Shown here in pieces: positions 37,967 to 48,527 of a DNA stretch of 64,000 bases. The notes beneath the pieces are model-generated. The model ran no database searches, had not been told where the DNA came from, and saw only the letters and a program-made list of their open reading frames with translations. Position numbers and translations under genes: made by a program. This stretch comes from Flammeovirgaceae bacterium UBA4465. GTDB lineage: Bacteria > Bacteroidota > Bacteroidia > Cytophagales > Cyclobacteriaceae. Positions within the stretch are counted from its first letter, which is position 1. Every line of letters begins with the position of its first letter. The stretch lies in contig CAJJBF010000010.1 of NCBI GenBank assembly GCA_905182375.1, forward strand, positions 1 through 64,000, written 5' to 3'.

Positions 37967-39183
37967 ACCTTTCTTTTTTCATTGCCAAAAAATATTTCTT
38001 TTCCAAAAAGAAAAAGAATTTCATCAATGTAATCTCTTTGATCTCTATGTTGGTGGTGGGCATTGGGACCATGGCCTTGATCATTGTGCTTTCCGTCTTT
38101 AATGGTCTAGAAGGCTTATTAAGGTCTACCTATGGCTCTTTTGATGCCGAAGTCATTGTTTCGGCGACTCAGGGTAAGTCCTTTGTTTATACCGATGACT
38201 TAAAAACAAAGATTGAAGGTTCGGAGGCTGTTGATTTAATTGCCGAAGTCATAGAAGACAATGTGCTCATTAAATATAAAAATGCCCAAAGGGTCGTGAG
38301 AATGAAGGGCGTTTCAGAAAGCTTTATTGATCAACAACGCCTGCAGAGTTCCCTGGTATATGGAGAGTTAAAATTAAGTGAAGAAGATCTAAACTATGCG
38401 ATCATCGGGAGGGGAGTACAATATGATCTGTCCATAAACCCCAATAATGACTTTTTTTCACTTCAGGTTTATTACCCAAAAAACATTGGCCCAGGGGTCA
38501 CAAATCCATCTAAAATATACAATACCAAACGTGCCATTCCTGCCTCTGTTTTTTCTATCGAAAAATATTATGATGAAAATTATATCATTGTTTCTCTTGA
38601 TTTTGCTACCGATCTACTTTCATATAATCAAAAAAGGACCGCCTTAGAAATCAGTCTTAAACCTGGAAAGGACAGAAAAAAGGCAGCCCTCGCACTCAAT
38701 AATTTACTAGGAGACGACTATACGGTACGCTCTGGTGATGAATTACATGCTGACTTATTCAAATTTATGAAGTGGGAGAAATTAATTGTATTTATGACCT
38801 TTTTCCTAATTATCGCCATTGCTTCTATCAATATTTACTTCTCTCTTACCATGCTGGTGATAGATAAGAAAAAAGACATAGCGACCCTTCATGCCTTAGG
38901 CGCTTCAAAAAAGGTCATCCGGTGGGTCTTTTTATCTGTAGGTATGATCATTGCGTTCACGGGTGCCAGCTTAGGGCTTACCCTAGGCCTGATAATCTCC
39001 GGTCTTCAACAGGAATATGGCTTTGTTTCAATGGGAATGCAATCCGCCCTGATGACGGCTTACCCAGTAATTATTTCCATCTCTGATGTCTTTCTAACTG
39101 CGTTTGCGATTATTGTTATTACCCTTTTGGCTACGATTCAACCCGCTATTTTAGCCACAAAAAATCTTTCTCCTCAATCCTGA
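37963..39183 (+). CDS. LolC/E-type ABC transporter permease
   Basis: A 406-aa inner-membrane permease with four helices: one at the N-terminus (residues 22-50) and three near the C-terminus (about 270-400). A large periplasmic MacB-like domain lies between them. The family includes LolC/LolE, which extract lipoproteins for the outer membrane. The N-terminus LSFFIAKKYFFSKKKKNFINVISLISM is typical. The start is TTG at 37963, sharing TTGA with the rbfA stop. No LolD ATPase is in the window. Confidence 0.85.
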   Translation: MNLSFFIAKKYFFSKKKKNFINVISLISMLVVGIGTMALIIVLSVFNGLEGLLRSTYGSFDAEVIVSATQGKSFVYTDDLKTKIEGSEAVDLIAEVIEDNVLIKYKNAQRVVRMKGVSESFIDQQRLQSSLVYGELKLSEEDLNYAIIGRGVQYDLSINPNNDFFSLQVYYPKNIGPGVTNPSKIYNTKRAIPASVFSIEKYYDENYIIVSLDFATDLLSYNQKRTALEISLKPGKDRKKAALALNNLLGDDYTVRSGDELHADLFKFMKWEKLIVFMTFFLIIAIASINIYFSLTMLVIDKKKDIATLHALGASKKVIRWVFLSVGMIIAFTGASLGLTLGLIISGLQQEYGFVSMGMQSALMTAYPVIISISDVFLTAFAIIVITLLATIQPAILATKNLSPQS

Positions 39184-39247
39184 GCTCTTTTGATCCTTTT
39201 GTGAAATAATTTTCTTAGATTAGAAGTTTTGTTTCAACAAAAAATTA

Positions 39248-42169
39248 ATGAAAGTTAATCCAGACCGGCCCTTTGAAATCATCTATGCTCTTTACGAACA
39301 TCAATACGTTGGTTTTTTGTTTGAATCCTTCGCTGTACAACTGAATAGTCATGGGAAATTAACCCTCACCCATCAAAACATTTCTTCAAAAAACGCTCGA
39401 GAATTTGATTCAAAGCTCGCAGAAGATGACTATGAGCTCATTGATACCCTGGATGCCATGCAACACGAGGCCGTTGCTCAGCATTTCTCTCGGAAAAAAT
39501 TGAAATCCAGCCAATTTTTTCTAAATACTTATCATGAGAAAAATGGAGACAAAATACTTCAAAAAGAGATCAACAGCTATTTAGAAAAAAGAAAGTCCAA
39601 AATTATGCCCTTGCTGTTAGGTAAAAATGTGTTTGAAATGGGTGCGGATGGTGAGCCCACTTTCAAACGCATCAATGTGCTTCCAGAACTGGCAAGTATT
39701 CTCTTTCATTTTCGGAAAAACGAAGACAATACACATTATTTTCCCAGCATCAAACTCCGAGATACCCGGCTTGAATTTCGCAATCAAAACAGTCATATCA
39801 TCTCGAGTGAGCCCAGCTGGTTAATGGTAAACAATGATCTTTTTACTTTTAAAGATCCCATAAGCGGCAGTAAGCTTAAACCATTTCTTAAGAAAAAATT
39901 CATCCTCATTCCAAAAAACATGGAAGAGACTTATTATCGAAAATTTGTCGCCCCTTTGGTGGCCACTCATGATGTCTATGCTAAAGGGTTTGATATTGTA
40001 ACTCAATCTTTTAACCCCCTGCCCATCCTTACCCTTTCTAAAATAAAGGCGACTCACGCGGCTCCTTCCTTGTTTAACCAAAAGCCTCCTCAAAATCAAT
40101 CTTCTGACGTCTTGATAGAGCTTAAATATCAATATGGTTCTCATAAATTCAAGGCTGATTTACTCAATAAAGTCAATGTATCTGTAGAAAAAGACCAGGA
40201 AAAATATACTTTTTTTAGAATCAAACGCAACACAGAAAAGGAAATACAATTGCTGAATTTTTTATTGGAAAACGACCTTTCCATCAAAAATTCCCGAGTG
40301 ATTCTTTCAGAGGCTGAAGCCTTTGATTGGCTCAATCGCCATCAATCCCCATTAAAAGAGCGTGATTTTGTTATTCAACAAAACAGTCATGATGACAAGA
40401 AGTATTTTTTAGGCCCCTCTGAAATTAGTATCAGTATCGAGGAAAAAATAGATTGGTTCGATATCAAAGCCATTATTAAATTTGGCAATTATGAAATCCC
40501 CTTTCTCGAAATCAGAAATCTAATTACCCATGGTCAGAATGAAATAAGGCTCCCCAACGGACAAATAGGTATCATTCCCTCCTCTTGGGCAGAACAATAT
40601 AAAGATCTTTTCATGTTTTCTGAGCCGATCAAAGGTGAATCAAGACTCCAAAAATATCATGTTGCGTTGGTCCAAAACCTCAAAGACGAACATAATGCAC
40701 AGGTCACGATGAGTCGTCGCCTAAAAAAGCTGATGGATTTCACAAAAATAGAAGATCAAAAATTGCCCTCAGGATTCAAAGGCAAACTTCGACCTTACCA
40801 GAAAGCAGGGTTTAACTGGATGTTGTTCCTCAATGAATTTAATTTTGGTGCCTGTCTTGCCGACGACATGGGCCTAGGCAAAACGATTCAAACCTTGGCT
40901 TTATTACAACACGAACATGAAACCAATGTACAATCAACCAGCTTATTGATCATGCCTACTTCATTGGTATACAATTGGCATATGGAGGCTAAAAAATTTA
41001 CTCCTTCCTTAAAAGTGCTCCTCTATACGGGCAGTGATCGAATTAAAAATGCCGAACATTTTATGCAATACGATTTGGTCATTACCAGTTATGGGATCAG
41101 TCGAATAGATACGGCTAAAGTATTGAGCAAATGCTATTTCAATTACATCGTTTTAGACGAATCTCAAGCCATCAAAAATCCCAATTCACTGATTTCTGTT
41201 GAAGTAAACAAATTAAATGCTCGAAAAAAGCTCATTTTGACGGGTACCCCCATTGAAAACAGCACCTTGGACCTTTGGTCTCAATTGTCCTTTGTGAACC
41301 CGGGTCTCTTGGGTAATAAAAAGTTTTTTACCTCTGAGTATCAAATCCCCATAGAAAAGCATCAGGATGTTGGAAAAACTTTGCGCCTCAATAATCTAAT
41401 TAAACCTTTTATTCTAAGAAGAGATAAGTCTCAAGTGGCCAAAGATCTACCTGAAAAAACCATCAGTATTAAATATTGTACCCTTACGGCAAAACAAAAA
41501 GATTATTACGAAAGCGAAAAAGCACTCTTTCGCAATGAAATTCTAGATGCTATTGAAAACGAGGGTTTAAAAAAATCTCATATCATATTGCTTCAAGGAC
41601 TCACCCGCCTCAGACAAATAGCCAATCATCCCATCATGGTTGACGAGAATTATGAGGGTGACTCGGGTAAGCTCGAAGAAATCATTTACATGCTTCACAA
41701 TGCCCTAGGAAAGAATCATAATATTTTAGTTTTCTCACAATTTGTGAAGCATCTTAAAATCATCAGTAACCACTTAGAAGAGGAAAAAATTCCTTTTGCC
41801 TATTTAGATGGGTCGATAAAAGACCGGCAGCGGGAAGTAGAAAAATTTCAAAACAATCCCCATATTAATATCTTTCTGATTTCTTTAAAAGCAGGCGGCT
41901 TGGGACTGAATTTAACAAAAGCGGATTATGTCTTTTTATTGGATCCTTGGTGGAATCCTGCGGCGGAGGCACAAGCCATTGATCGGGCCCATAGAATTGG
42001 ACAAAAAAACAAAGTGTTCACCTACAAATTTATCTCCAAAGACACCCTAGAAGAAAAAATTCTACAACTACAAGAAGCCAAAAAGAAACTCGCCAACGAA
42101 CTCATTACCATCGAAGATAATTTTGTGAAATCTCTTTCTAAATCTGATATTCAAAAACTATTTGACTAA
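39248..42169 (+). CDS. SNF2-family DEAD/DEAH helicase
   Basis: The 973-aa protein is a Swi2/Snf2 ATPase of the bacterial type. Its core starts around residue 510. Motif I is LADDMGLGKTIQT (around 538), motif II is LDESQAIKNPNS (around 636; DESQ rather than the usual DEAH/DEAQ), motif III LTGTPIENS, motif V GGLGLNLTKADYV and motif VI AQAIDRAHRIGQ (around 912). The first 500 residues hold no recognisable SWIM zinc finger and are of unknown role. Such proteins remodel protein-DNA complexes, possibly at RNA polymerase. Confidence 0.92.
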   Translation: MKVNPDRPFEIIYALYEHQYVGFLFESFAVQLNSHGKLTLTHQNISSKNAREFDSKLAEDDYELIDTLDAMQHEAVAQHFSRKKLKSSQFFLNTYHEKNGDKILQKEINSYLEKRKSKIMPLLLGKNVFEMGADGEPTFKRINVLPELASILFHFRKNEDNTHYFPSIKLRDTRLEFRNQNSHIISSEPSWLMVNNDLFTFKDPISGSKLKPFLKKKFILIPKNMEETYYRKFVAPLVATHDVYAKGFDIVTQSFNPLPILTLSKIKATHAAPSLFNQKPPQNQSSDVLIELKYQYGSHKFKADLLNKVNVSVEKDQEKYTFFRIKRNTEKEIQLLNFLLENDLSIKNSRVILSEAEAFDWLNRHQSPLKERDFVIQQNSHDDKKYFLGPSEISISIEEKIDWFDIKAIIKFGNYEIPFLEIRNLITHGQNEIRLPNGQIGIIPSSWAEQYKDLFMFSEPIKGESRLQKYHVALVQNLKDEHNAQVTMSRRLKKLMDFTKIEDQKLPSGFKGKLRPYQKAGFNWMLFLNEFNFGACLADDMGLGKTIQTLALLQHEHETNVQSTSLLIMPTSLVYNWHMEAKKFTPSLKVLLYTGSDRIKNAEHFMQYDLVITSYGISRIDTAKVLSKCYFNYIVLDESQAIKNPNSLISVEVNKLNARKKLILTGTPIENSTLDLWSQLSFVNPGLLGNKKFFTSEYQIPIEKHQDVGKTLRLNNLIKPFILRRDKSQVAKDLPEKTISIKYCTLTAKQKDYYESEKALFRNEILDAIENEGLKKSHIILLQGLTRLRQIANHPIMVDENYEGDSGKLEEIIYMLHNALGKNHNILVFSQFVKHLKIISNHLEEEKIPFAYLDGSIKDRQREVEKFQNNPHINIFLISLKAGGLGLNLTKADYVFLLDPWWNPAAEAQAIDRAHRIGQKNKVFTYKFISKDTLEEKILQLQEAKKKLANELITIEDNFVKSLSKSDIQKLFD

Positions 42170-42224
42170 AAATCCCAATACCTCTGCCCGTCAAAAATTA
42201 CCTTCCGCAATCTCTTTTTTGACC

Positions 42225-42812
42225 TTAGATCTCGCTCATCCATTCGACATGATCTTCGATCGGTGGCCTTTTCCCTTCAACCTTAACCATATCTATTTTC
42301 CCTAAATAAAAAAATCCCATCAATCGATCCTCCTCTGCTAAACCAAAGGCTTCTTTTGCCGGTTCCATATAAGTAACCCCGCCCGTACTCCAATAGCCTC
42401 CTAAGCCATATGCATTCGCCGTCAGGTAGATATTTTGAACGGCACAACCCACGGCTGCAATTTCCTCCACTTCTCTGATTTTAACAGAGGTGCTTCTTTT
42501 CATGATGATCATAATCACGTGGGAGGCACGCAAGGGTGCTTTCGCTAGATTTTCATACTTAGCCGTTAAAAAATTCCCTTCTTCCAAAGCCACATTTTTA
42601 TAAATTTCTGCTTGCTTTCTTCCCAATTCCTTACGCCCTTTTCCCGCATACACTTTAAATCTCCAAGGGACAGTCATCTTATGGGTAGGTGCCCAATGGG
42701 CATTATTTAAAATTTGCCAAATGATCTCCTCCTCAATTTTTTCATTCTTATAATCCCTTGGATAAATGGACCGGCGAGAAGCAATCATTTGATTAAAAGC
42801 TGAAATATTCAT
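42225..42812 (-). CDS. Nitroreductase-family flavoprotein
   Basis: The 195-aa protein has the FMN-binding start MIASRRSIYPRDYKN, the NNAHWAPTHKMTVPWRF strand and NAYGLGGYWSTGG near the C-terminus. It reduces nitro or related compounds with NAD(P)H; the substrate is not predictable. It is transcribed divergently from polA. Confidence 0.87.
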   Translation of the reverse strand: MNISAFNQMIASRRSIYPRDYKNEKIEEEIIWQILNNAHWAPTHKMTVPWRFKVYAGKGRKELGRKQAEIYKNVALEEGNFLTAKYENLAKAPLRASHVIMIIMKRSTSVKIREVEEIAAVGCAVQNIYLTANAYGLGGYWSTGGVTYMEPAKEAFGLAEEDRLMGFFYLGKIDMVKVEGKRPPIEDHVEWMSEI

Positions 42813-42988
42813 TTTTTACAAGTTTTTTATTGCTGTCGAAATTACACAGAGCCGTTCAATTGGCAATTTTTTTATCCCTTTTATTTTCCTTCTCCTCCTG
42901 GTTTGTCCGACCTTTTTTTCTGCTGACCTCCGTGGATTTTTCCTTTTCAATCCCAATAAAACAGTAGAATCCTCATACCTTTACTTGT

Positions 42989-45760
42989 ATGAGTGAAAAT
43001 CCTTCAAAATTGTTTTTGCTAGATGCAATGGCGCTTATTTACAGAGCTCACTTTGCCTTAAGTAAAAACCCAAGAATCAATTCCAGTGGCATCAATACGA
43101 GTGCCGTTATGGGTTTTACCAATACACTCCTTGAGATCATTAATAAAGAGAAACCCTCACACATTGGGGTGGCATTTGACACCCACGCTCCCACGTTTCG
43201 ACATATAGCCTATGCTGAATACAAGGCCAATAGAGAAAAGCAACCTGAAGAAATCAGCGTTGCCATTCCTTATTGCAAAAAAATTGTTGCAGGATTTGGT
43301 ATCCCCGTAATCGAATTAGATGGCTATGAAGCCGATGATCTTATTGGAACCTTGACTCAAATGGCAGGAAGTGAGTATCAGATTTTTATGATGACCCCAG
43401 ACAAGGACTATGCCCAACTGGTCAATGAGCATACTTTCCTTTATAAGCCTGCTTTTATGGGCAATGGTGTAGATATTCTGGGTATTAAAGAGGTATTAGA
43501 GAAATTTGATATCAATGAGGTCGGTCAAGTTATAGATGTGCTGGGACTCAAGGGAGATGCGGTCGATAACATTCCTGGTGTACCCGGTATCGGAGATAAA
43601 ACCGCTTCTAAATTGCTCAAAGAATATGGCTCTGTAGAAGAAATTATGGCCAACCAGCATTTATTAATCGGCAGTGTAAAAAAGAAAATCGAAGAATTCG
43701 GGGAACAAGGCCTTTTTTCCAAAGAATTAGCCACCATTAAACTCGACTGTCCCATTACTTTTGATGAAGAAGCCTTGCGTTATTCTGGGCCTATAGAAGA
43801 TTTAATTGTCCCAATATTGGAGGAATTGGAACTGCGCACCATCGCAAAACGTATTTTTGGTGTCCCTGCTGCACAGAAAAAAGCTTCGAGTCAACTTGGC
43901 CTCTTTGAAAACACCTCCCCAAACGTGGAAAAAACGACCCTCGCCAAAAAAAATATAGAAACCACGCCACACAAGTATCAATGTCTCACTTCACCCAAAG
44001 AAAGAAAACAACTCATTGAAACATTGGGTACCCTCTCTGAGTTTTGTTTTGATACCGAAACCACCAGTCTCAATACGCTAGACGCTGAATTGGTCGGCTT
44101 GGCCATCTCTTATGAAAAAGGAACCGCTTTTTATGTCCCTTTCCCCAAGGACAGAACCTCCACGCAAGCACTCATTAATGAATTTAAATCAATTTTTGAA
44201 AATGAAAACATCATAAAAATTGGTCAGAATCTTAAATATGATATCCAAATTTTGCGGAATTATGATGTCTCGGTCAAGGGCAAAATATTTGATACCATGC
44301 TCGCACATTATCTCATTGATCCAGAACAAGCCCATGGTATGGATGCCCTGGCCGAGGCCTATCTAAATTATGTCCCCGTAAGTATCACAAAGCTCATCGG
44401 ATCTAAAGGGAAAAACCAAAAAAGTATGCGCGACGCGCCACTAGAAGAGATTACCGAATATGCGGGAGAAGATGCTGATATTACTTTTCAACTCAAAGAA
44501 AAATTGGCCATTGAAGTCGCTGAGCGAAACTTAGACAAACTCCTCCACGAAGTAGAAGAGCCGCTTTCATTCGTGCTTGCAGACATGGAATACAGCGGCG
44601 TGAGTATCGATGAGAAGGCCCTGAGTGAATTGAGCGATGAGCTTCAAACAGAAAGCTTAAGAGTCCAAACAGAGATCTTTGAAATCGCAGGAGAAACATT
44701 CAATATCAGTTCTCCCAAACAGCTGGGATCCATTTTATTTGAGAAATTAAAACTCATTGAAAAACCTAAAAAAACAAAGACGGGCCAATATGCCACGGGC
44801 GAAGATATTCTTTCAAAACTGGCGCCTGCACATGAGATTGCTAACAAGATTTTAGAGTTCCGAGAATACCAAAAACTGAAATCAACCTATGTCGATGCCC
44901 TGCCACGCATGGTCAATCCGAAAGACCAGCGGGTCCATACAGATTACCGCCAAACAGTAGCCGTCACAGGCCGTCTCAGCTCAAATAATCCCAACTTACA
45001 AAACATCCCTATTCGAACCAAGAAAGGGCGTGAGATACGGAAAGCTTTCATTACCTTAAATAGTGATTTTGTACTTCTTGCTGCAGATTATTCCCAAATT
45101 GAGCTACGCATTATGGCCTCATTTTCAAAAGATAAAAGCATGATGGAAGCCTTCAGGCTTGGCAAGGATATTCATGCCACTACGGCCAGCAAAGTTTTCG
45201 GTGTTCCCTTGGAACAGGTAGATACCGACATGCGTCGAAAAGCCAAAGAAGTTAATTTTGGTATCATTTATGGGATGTCTGCTTTTGGCCTCTCTCAAAA
45301 TTTAAATATTTCGCGGAGTGAAGCTGCCGAGATTATTGAGGCCTATTGGAAAGAATTCCCCTCAGTACGGATCTACATGGATGAGTGCATCGCAAAAGCC
45401 AAAGAACAAGGTTATGTAGAAACCATCTTAGGTCGAAGACGCTACCTACGCAACATCAATGCAGGTAATTTTACCATGCGCGGATATGACGAGAGAAATG
45501 CCATCAATGCCCCTATTCAAGGTTCTGCGGCTGATTTAATTAAAGTCGCTATGATCAATATTCACGATTGGATGAAAAAGGAAAAGCTTGCCTCAAGAAT
45601 GTTGATGCAAGTCCATGATGAATTGGTGTTTGAAGTACATCACTCTGAAATCACGCGGGTCCAAGAAAAAGTAAAAGAATTGATGGTCAATGCCATAAAA
45701 TTAGACGTCCCCATGGAGGTCGGCATCGGTAGGGGTAATAATTGGCTAGAAGCACATTAG
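42989..45760 (+). CDS. polA: DNA polymerase I
   Basis: The 923-aa polymerase fills gaps and removes RNA primers. Residues 1-290 form the 5' nuclease (FDTHAPTFRH, DGYEADDLIGTL, GLKGDAVDNIPGVPGIGDKTA). Residues about 340-530 form a 3'-5' exonuclease that seems active: DTETTS, LKYDIQIL and AGEDADITFQL keep the acidic residues. The rest is the polymerase with motif A AADYSQIELRIMA (around 697), motif B RRKAKEVNFGIIYGMSAFGL (around 750) and motif C MQVHDELVFEV (around 871). Confidence 0.97.
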   Translation: MSENPSKLFLLDAMALIYRAHFALSKNPRINSSGINTSAVMGFTNTLLEIINKEKPSHIGVAFDTHAPTFRHIAYAEYKANREKQPEEISVAIPYCKKIVAGFGIPVIELDGYEADDLIGTLTQMAGSEYQIFMMTPDKDYAQLVNEHTFLYKPAFMGNGVDILGIKEVLEKFDINEVGQVIDVLGLKGDAVDNIPGVPGIGDKTASKLLKEYGSVEEIMANQHLLIGSVKKKIEEFGEQGLFSKELATIKLDCPITFDEEALRYSGPIEDLIVPILEELELRTIAKRIFGVPAAQKKASSQLGLFENTSPNVEKTTLAKKNIETTPHKYQCLTSPKERKQLIETLGTLSEFCFDTETTSLNTLDAELVGLAISYEKGTAFYVPFPKDRTSTQALINEFKSIFENENIIKIGQNLKYDIQILRNYDVSVKGKIFDTMLAHYLIDPEQAHGMDALAEAYLNYVPVSITKLIGSKGKNQKSMRDAPLEEITEYAGEDADITFQLKEKLAIEVAERNLDKLLHEVEEPLSFVLADMEYSGVSIDEKALSELSDELQTESLRVQTEIFEIAGETFNISSPKQLGSILFEKLKLIEKPKKTKTGQYATGEDILSKLAPAHEIANKILEFREYQKLKSTYVDALPRMVNPKDQRVHTDYRQTVAVTGRLSSNNPNLQNIPIRTKKGREIRKAFITLNSDFVLLAADYSQIELRIMASFSKDKSMMEAFRLGKDIHATTASKVFGVPLEQVDTDMRRKAKEVNFGIIYGMSAFGLSQNLNISRSEAAEIIEAYWKEFPSVRIYMDECIAKAKEQGYVETILGRRRYLRNINAGNFTMRGYDERNAINAPIQGSAADLIKVAMINIHDWMKKEKLASRMLMQVHDELVFEVHHSEITRVQEKVKELMVNAIKLDVPMEVGIGRGNNWLEAH

Positions 45761-45774
45761 TAATCTAAAACCCT

Positions 45775-46731
45775 ATGATAATGCCCTCAACTCCCACTGA
45801 AAATGATATTCGCCGCGCACATGAGCGAATCCTTCCACACATTCATAATACCCCGGTCCTGACCTCTCAATTTATCAATGAGCTCACGGGTGCCCATCTT
45901 TTTTTTAAATGTGAAAATTTTCAAAAAACAGGCTCCTTCAAAATGCGTGGGGCCTCTAATGCCATCTTTTCCTTGAAGCTTGACGAACGGCTCAATGGGT
46001 TTGCTACACATTCCTCGGGGAATCACGCCCAGGCCGTTGCCTACGCTTGTAAAACTGCCGGCGTAAACGCTTACATTGTAATGCCCAAAAATGCCCCCAA
46101 GGTAAAAATTGATGCTGTCAAAAATTACGGAGGGAACATTGTTTTTTGCGAGCCCAACGAAACCGCCCGACAGGAGGCCTGCGCCAAGATCATTCAAGAA
46201 ACAAATGCGGTATTTATTCCCCCTTTTGACGATTTGGCGATCATTGCTGGACAAGCCTCTTGTGCCAAAGAATTAATTGAAACTCACGCTGATTTGGATT
46301 ATCTACTCACCCCTGTAGGAGGAGGTGGATTGGCGGCGGGCACGGCCCTAAGTGTCAAATACTTTTCTCCTAAAACAGAAGTCATCTTGGGAGAACCCAA
46401 AAGCGTAAATGATACCTATTTATCCCTCAAAGCAGGTAAAATCATTCCTGTTTCCCAAACCCACACCATGGCCGATGGCCTTAAAACGACCGTGGGGAAA
46501 TTAAACTTTGAAATCATCCAAAATCATGTAAAAGAAGTGATTACCGTCTCTGAAGATGAAATTAGTCATGCGATGCGAATGATTTGGGAACGGCTAAAGA
46601 TCATCATTGAACCTTCATGTGCCGTCCCCTTTGCTGCCTTATTGGTCCGTAAAGCTCTTTTTAAAAATAAAAAAGTAGGTGTCATTTTGACGGGGGGAAA
46701 TGTGGATTTGGGAAATTTACCTTTTGTGTAA
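45775..46731 (+). CDS. Serine/threonine dehydratase (serine racemase-like)
   Basis: A fold-type II PLP enzyme of 318 aa. The Schiff-base lysine lies in FQKTGSFKMRGA (around residue 56), the substrate loop is SSGNHAQAVA and the phosphate loop is VGGGGLAAGT. It lacks a C-terminal regulatory ACT domain, which fits the catabolic threonine dehydratase or serine racemase form. It follows polA by 14 bases. Confidence 0.88.
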   Translation: MIMPSTPTENDIRRAHERILPHIHNTPVLTSQFINELTGAHLFFKCENFQKTGSFKMRGASNAIFSLKLDERLNGFATHSSGNHAQAVAYACKTAGVNAYIVMPKNAPKVKIDAVKNYGGNIVFCEPNETARQEACAKIIQETNAVFIPPFDDLAIIAGQASCAKELIETHADLDYLLTPVGGGGLAAGTALSVKYFSPKTEVILGEPKSVNDTYLSLKAGKIIPVSQTHTMADGLKTTVGKLNFEIIQNHVKEVITVSEDEISHAMRMIWERLKIIIEPSCAVPFAALLVRKALFKNKKVGVILTGGNVDLGNLPFV

Positions 46732-46870
46732 ATAACAACATCTCTTCAATTTAACGCTCCCAACTTTCCAGAATCCTTTTTCCATTATGTCAATATTAAT
46801 CTTTAGCTTTATTTATATTGCTCTTTATTAATAAACGGTTAATCTATTATTAATCCTTAGAGCCCTCCTT

Positions 46871-47755
46871 ATGTCACGTCATTTTTTTGTGCTCATTAAC
46901 CCTCGATCTGGTCGCGGACAAAGTCAAAAAATAGGCAAAAAAGTAGCCGATTTTTTTAGGCTTCATAAAATAAAATTTGCCGTATTTGAAACCCATAATG
47001 ATTGTAGAGGCGCCCAGACCGTCGAAGAAAACTTGACCCTTGATTATACGGATTTAATGATTATTGGAGGAGATGGTACCATCAATGAAGCCATCAATGG
47101 ATTAAAGTTAGACCTCCCCGTCTCATTTATTCCTTCGGGAAGTGGCAATGATTTTGTGAAGAATCTCCGCATTGGATCCACGTTGGAAATCCAACTCGAT
47201 ACCGCCCTCCACGGACCCATCACTCGAATCGATATCGGCCTATGTAATGATCGGAAATTCATCAATGGTATGGGAATCGGTTTTGATGGTCAGATTGCCG
47301 CTGACATGATTCATCGAAAGGTTCCTTTTCTCAGCGGTCAGCTCAAGTATTATTATCATGTCCTTCATATTCTGGGAAGTTACAAATACCGTGATTTTGA
47401 CTTGACCATAGATCAAGTCCCTCAAAGACAAAATTTAATTTTATTGACCGTCGCCAATGGCACCACTTTTGGGGGGGGCTTCAAGTTGACACCCCATGCA
47501 AAATTAAATGACGGCAAACTTTCTATATGTGCAATCGGGAAGCTTTCACCATTGCAACGTTATTTGAAGGTCTTAACCCTACAAAAAGGGTCTCATCATT
47601 GTCTGAAAGAAGTTTCCTTGTTTGATGCAAAAGAAATTAGCATCGGGGAAAATCAACAACTCGAAGCTCATATTGATGGCGAGTATTTTAATCAACCCCC
47701 TTTCACCATTTCTATCCTCCCTAGCGCCCTTCAAATCAGGGCCTTTTTATTTTGA
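46871..47755 (+). CDS. Diacylglycerol/lipid kinase family protein
   Basis: The 294-aa protein shows the lipid kinase signature: an N-terminal FVLINPRSGRGQS, then GGDGTINEAINGL and PSGSGNDFVKNL. The family phosphorylates diacylglycerol, sphingoid bases or similar lipids with ATP. It overlaps lgt by about 20 bases, convergently. Confidence 0.88.
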   Translation: MSRHFFVLINPRSGRGQSQKIGKKVADFFRLHKIKFAVFETHNDCRGAQTVEENLTLDYTDLMIIGGDGTINEAINGLKLDLPVSFIPSGSGNDFVKNLRIGSTLEIQLDTALHGPITRIDIGLCNDRKFINGMGIGFDGQIAADMIHRKVPFLSGQLKYYYHVLHILGSYKYRDFDLTIDQVPQRQNLILLTVANGTTFGGGFKLTPHAKLNDGKLSICAIGKLSPLQRYLKVLTLQKGSHHCLKEVSLFDAKEISIGENQQLEAHIDGEYFNQPPFTISILPSALQIRAFLF

Positions 47756-48525
47756 ATTTACTGTTTTTACGGGTCACCCAATAACACGCTCCCGCAATCA
47801 AAACCAACAAGATAGAAATGAATTGTGAATGAGAAATCAACCCTTCTATGACAAATCCACGTCTCAGATCTCCTCTAAATACCTCTATGATTGATCGTCC
47901 TACAGCATATATCATCACATATAGAAATACCAGTTGTCCATGAAATTGCTGTCTTCGCTTCAACTGAACTAAAAACAACATCAGAGATCCAATGAAGAAA
48001 ACTTCATAAAGCTGTGTAGGATGCAGTGGGGTATCTAAGGGTTTTGCTTGAGACTTTGCATCTGTAAACGTTACCCCAAGAAAAGAGTCGGTAGGCAAGC
48101 CATGACAACAACCCGCAAAAAAACAGCCCAATCGACCAAAACCATGTATAATCGTAGCGATTATAGAAAGAATGTCGAGCATGGGAAATATGGGCCATTT
48201 CTCTTTTCTAAAATACCAAATCACTGTAGGTACTGCAAAAATCAAAGATCCATAAAAAACAAAGCCTTGTCTGAAGTTTTTAAGTAGGTTTTCAGGGCTC
48301 GAAAAATAATAAGCAGGATCTTCAAAATAGAAAAAAATCTTTCCTCCTATGACGGCGGCAGAAATAATCAGTATGGTTAACGTTTGCACCTTATCCGGCT
48401 CAATATCTAACTCTTTTTTGAAGCACTTTTATCCCATACATATAGGAAGTAAGCGCGCCAATCATAATGAAGAAACCATAGGCATAAAGCGTGATTCCTC
48501 CTATTTCTATTAATTCAGGATGCAT
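47736..48525 (-). CDS. lgt: Prolipoprotein diacylglyceryl transferase, one frameshift
   Basis: Lgt transfers a diacylglyceryl group to the lipobox cysteine of prolipoproteins, an essential step in most Gram-negative bacteria. The complete gene starts at ATG 48525 (MHPELIEIGGITLYAYGFF). After about 40 residues the frame ends in a stop at a run of six A (minus strand, 48414-48419). Dropping one A restores …KVLQKELDIEPDKVQTLTIL…. The signature reads HGFGRLGCFFAGCCHG, the Bacteroidota variant of the Lgt motif, and HPTQLYE follows. Because several lipoproteins are encoded nearby, a truly dead lgt is unlikely unless another copy exists. Confidence 0.88.
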
Positions 48526-48527
48526 TT

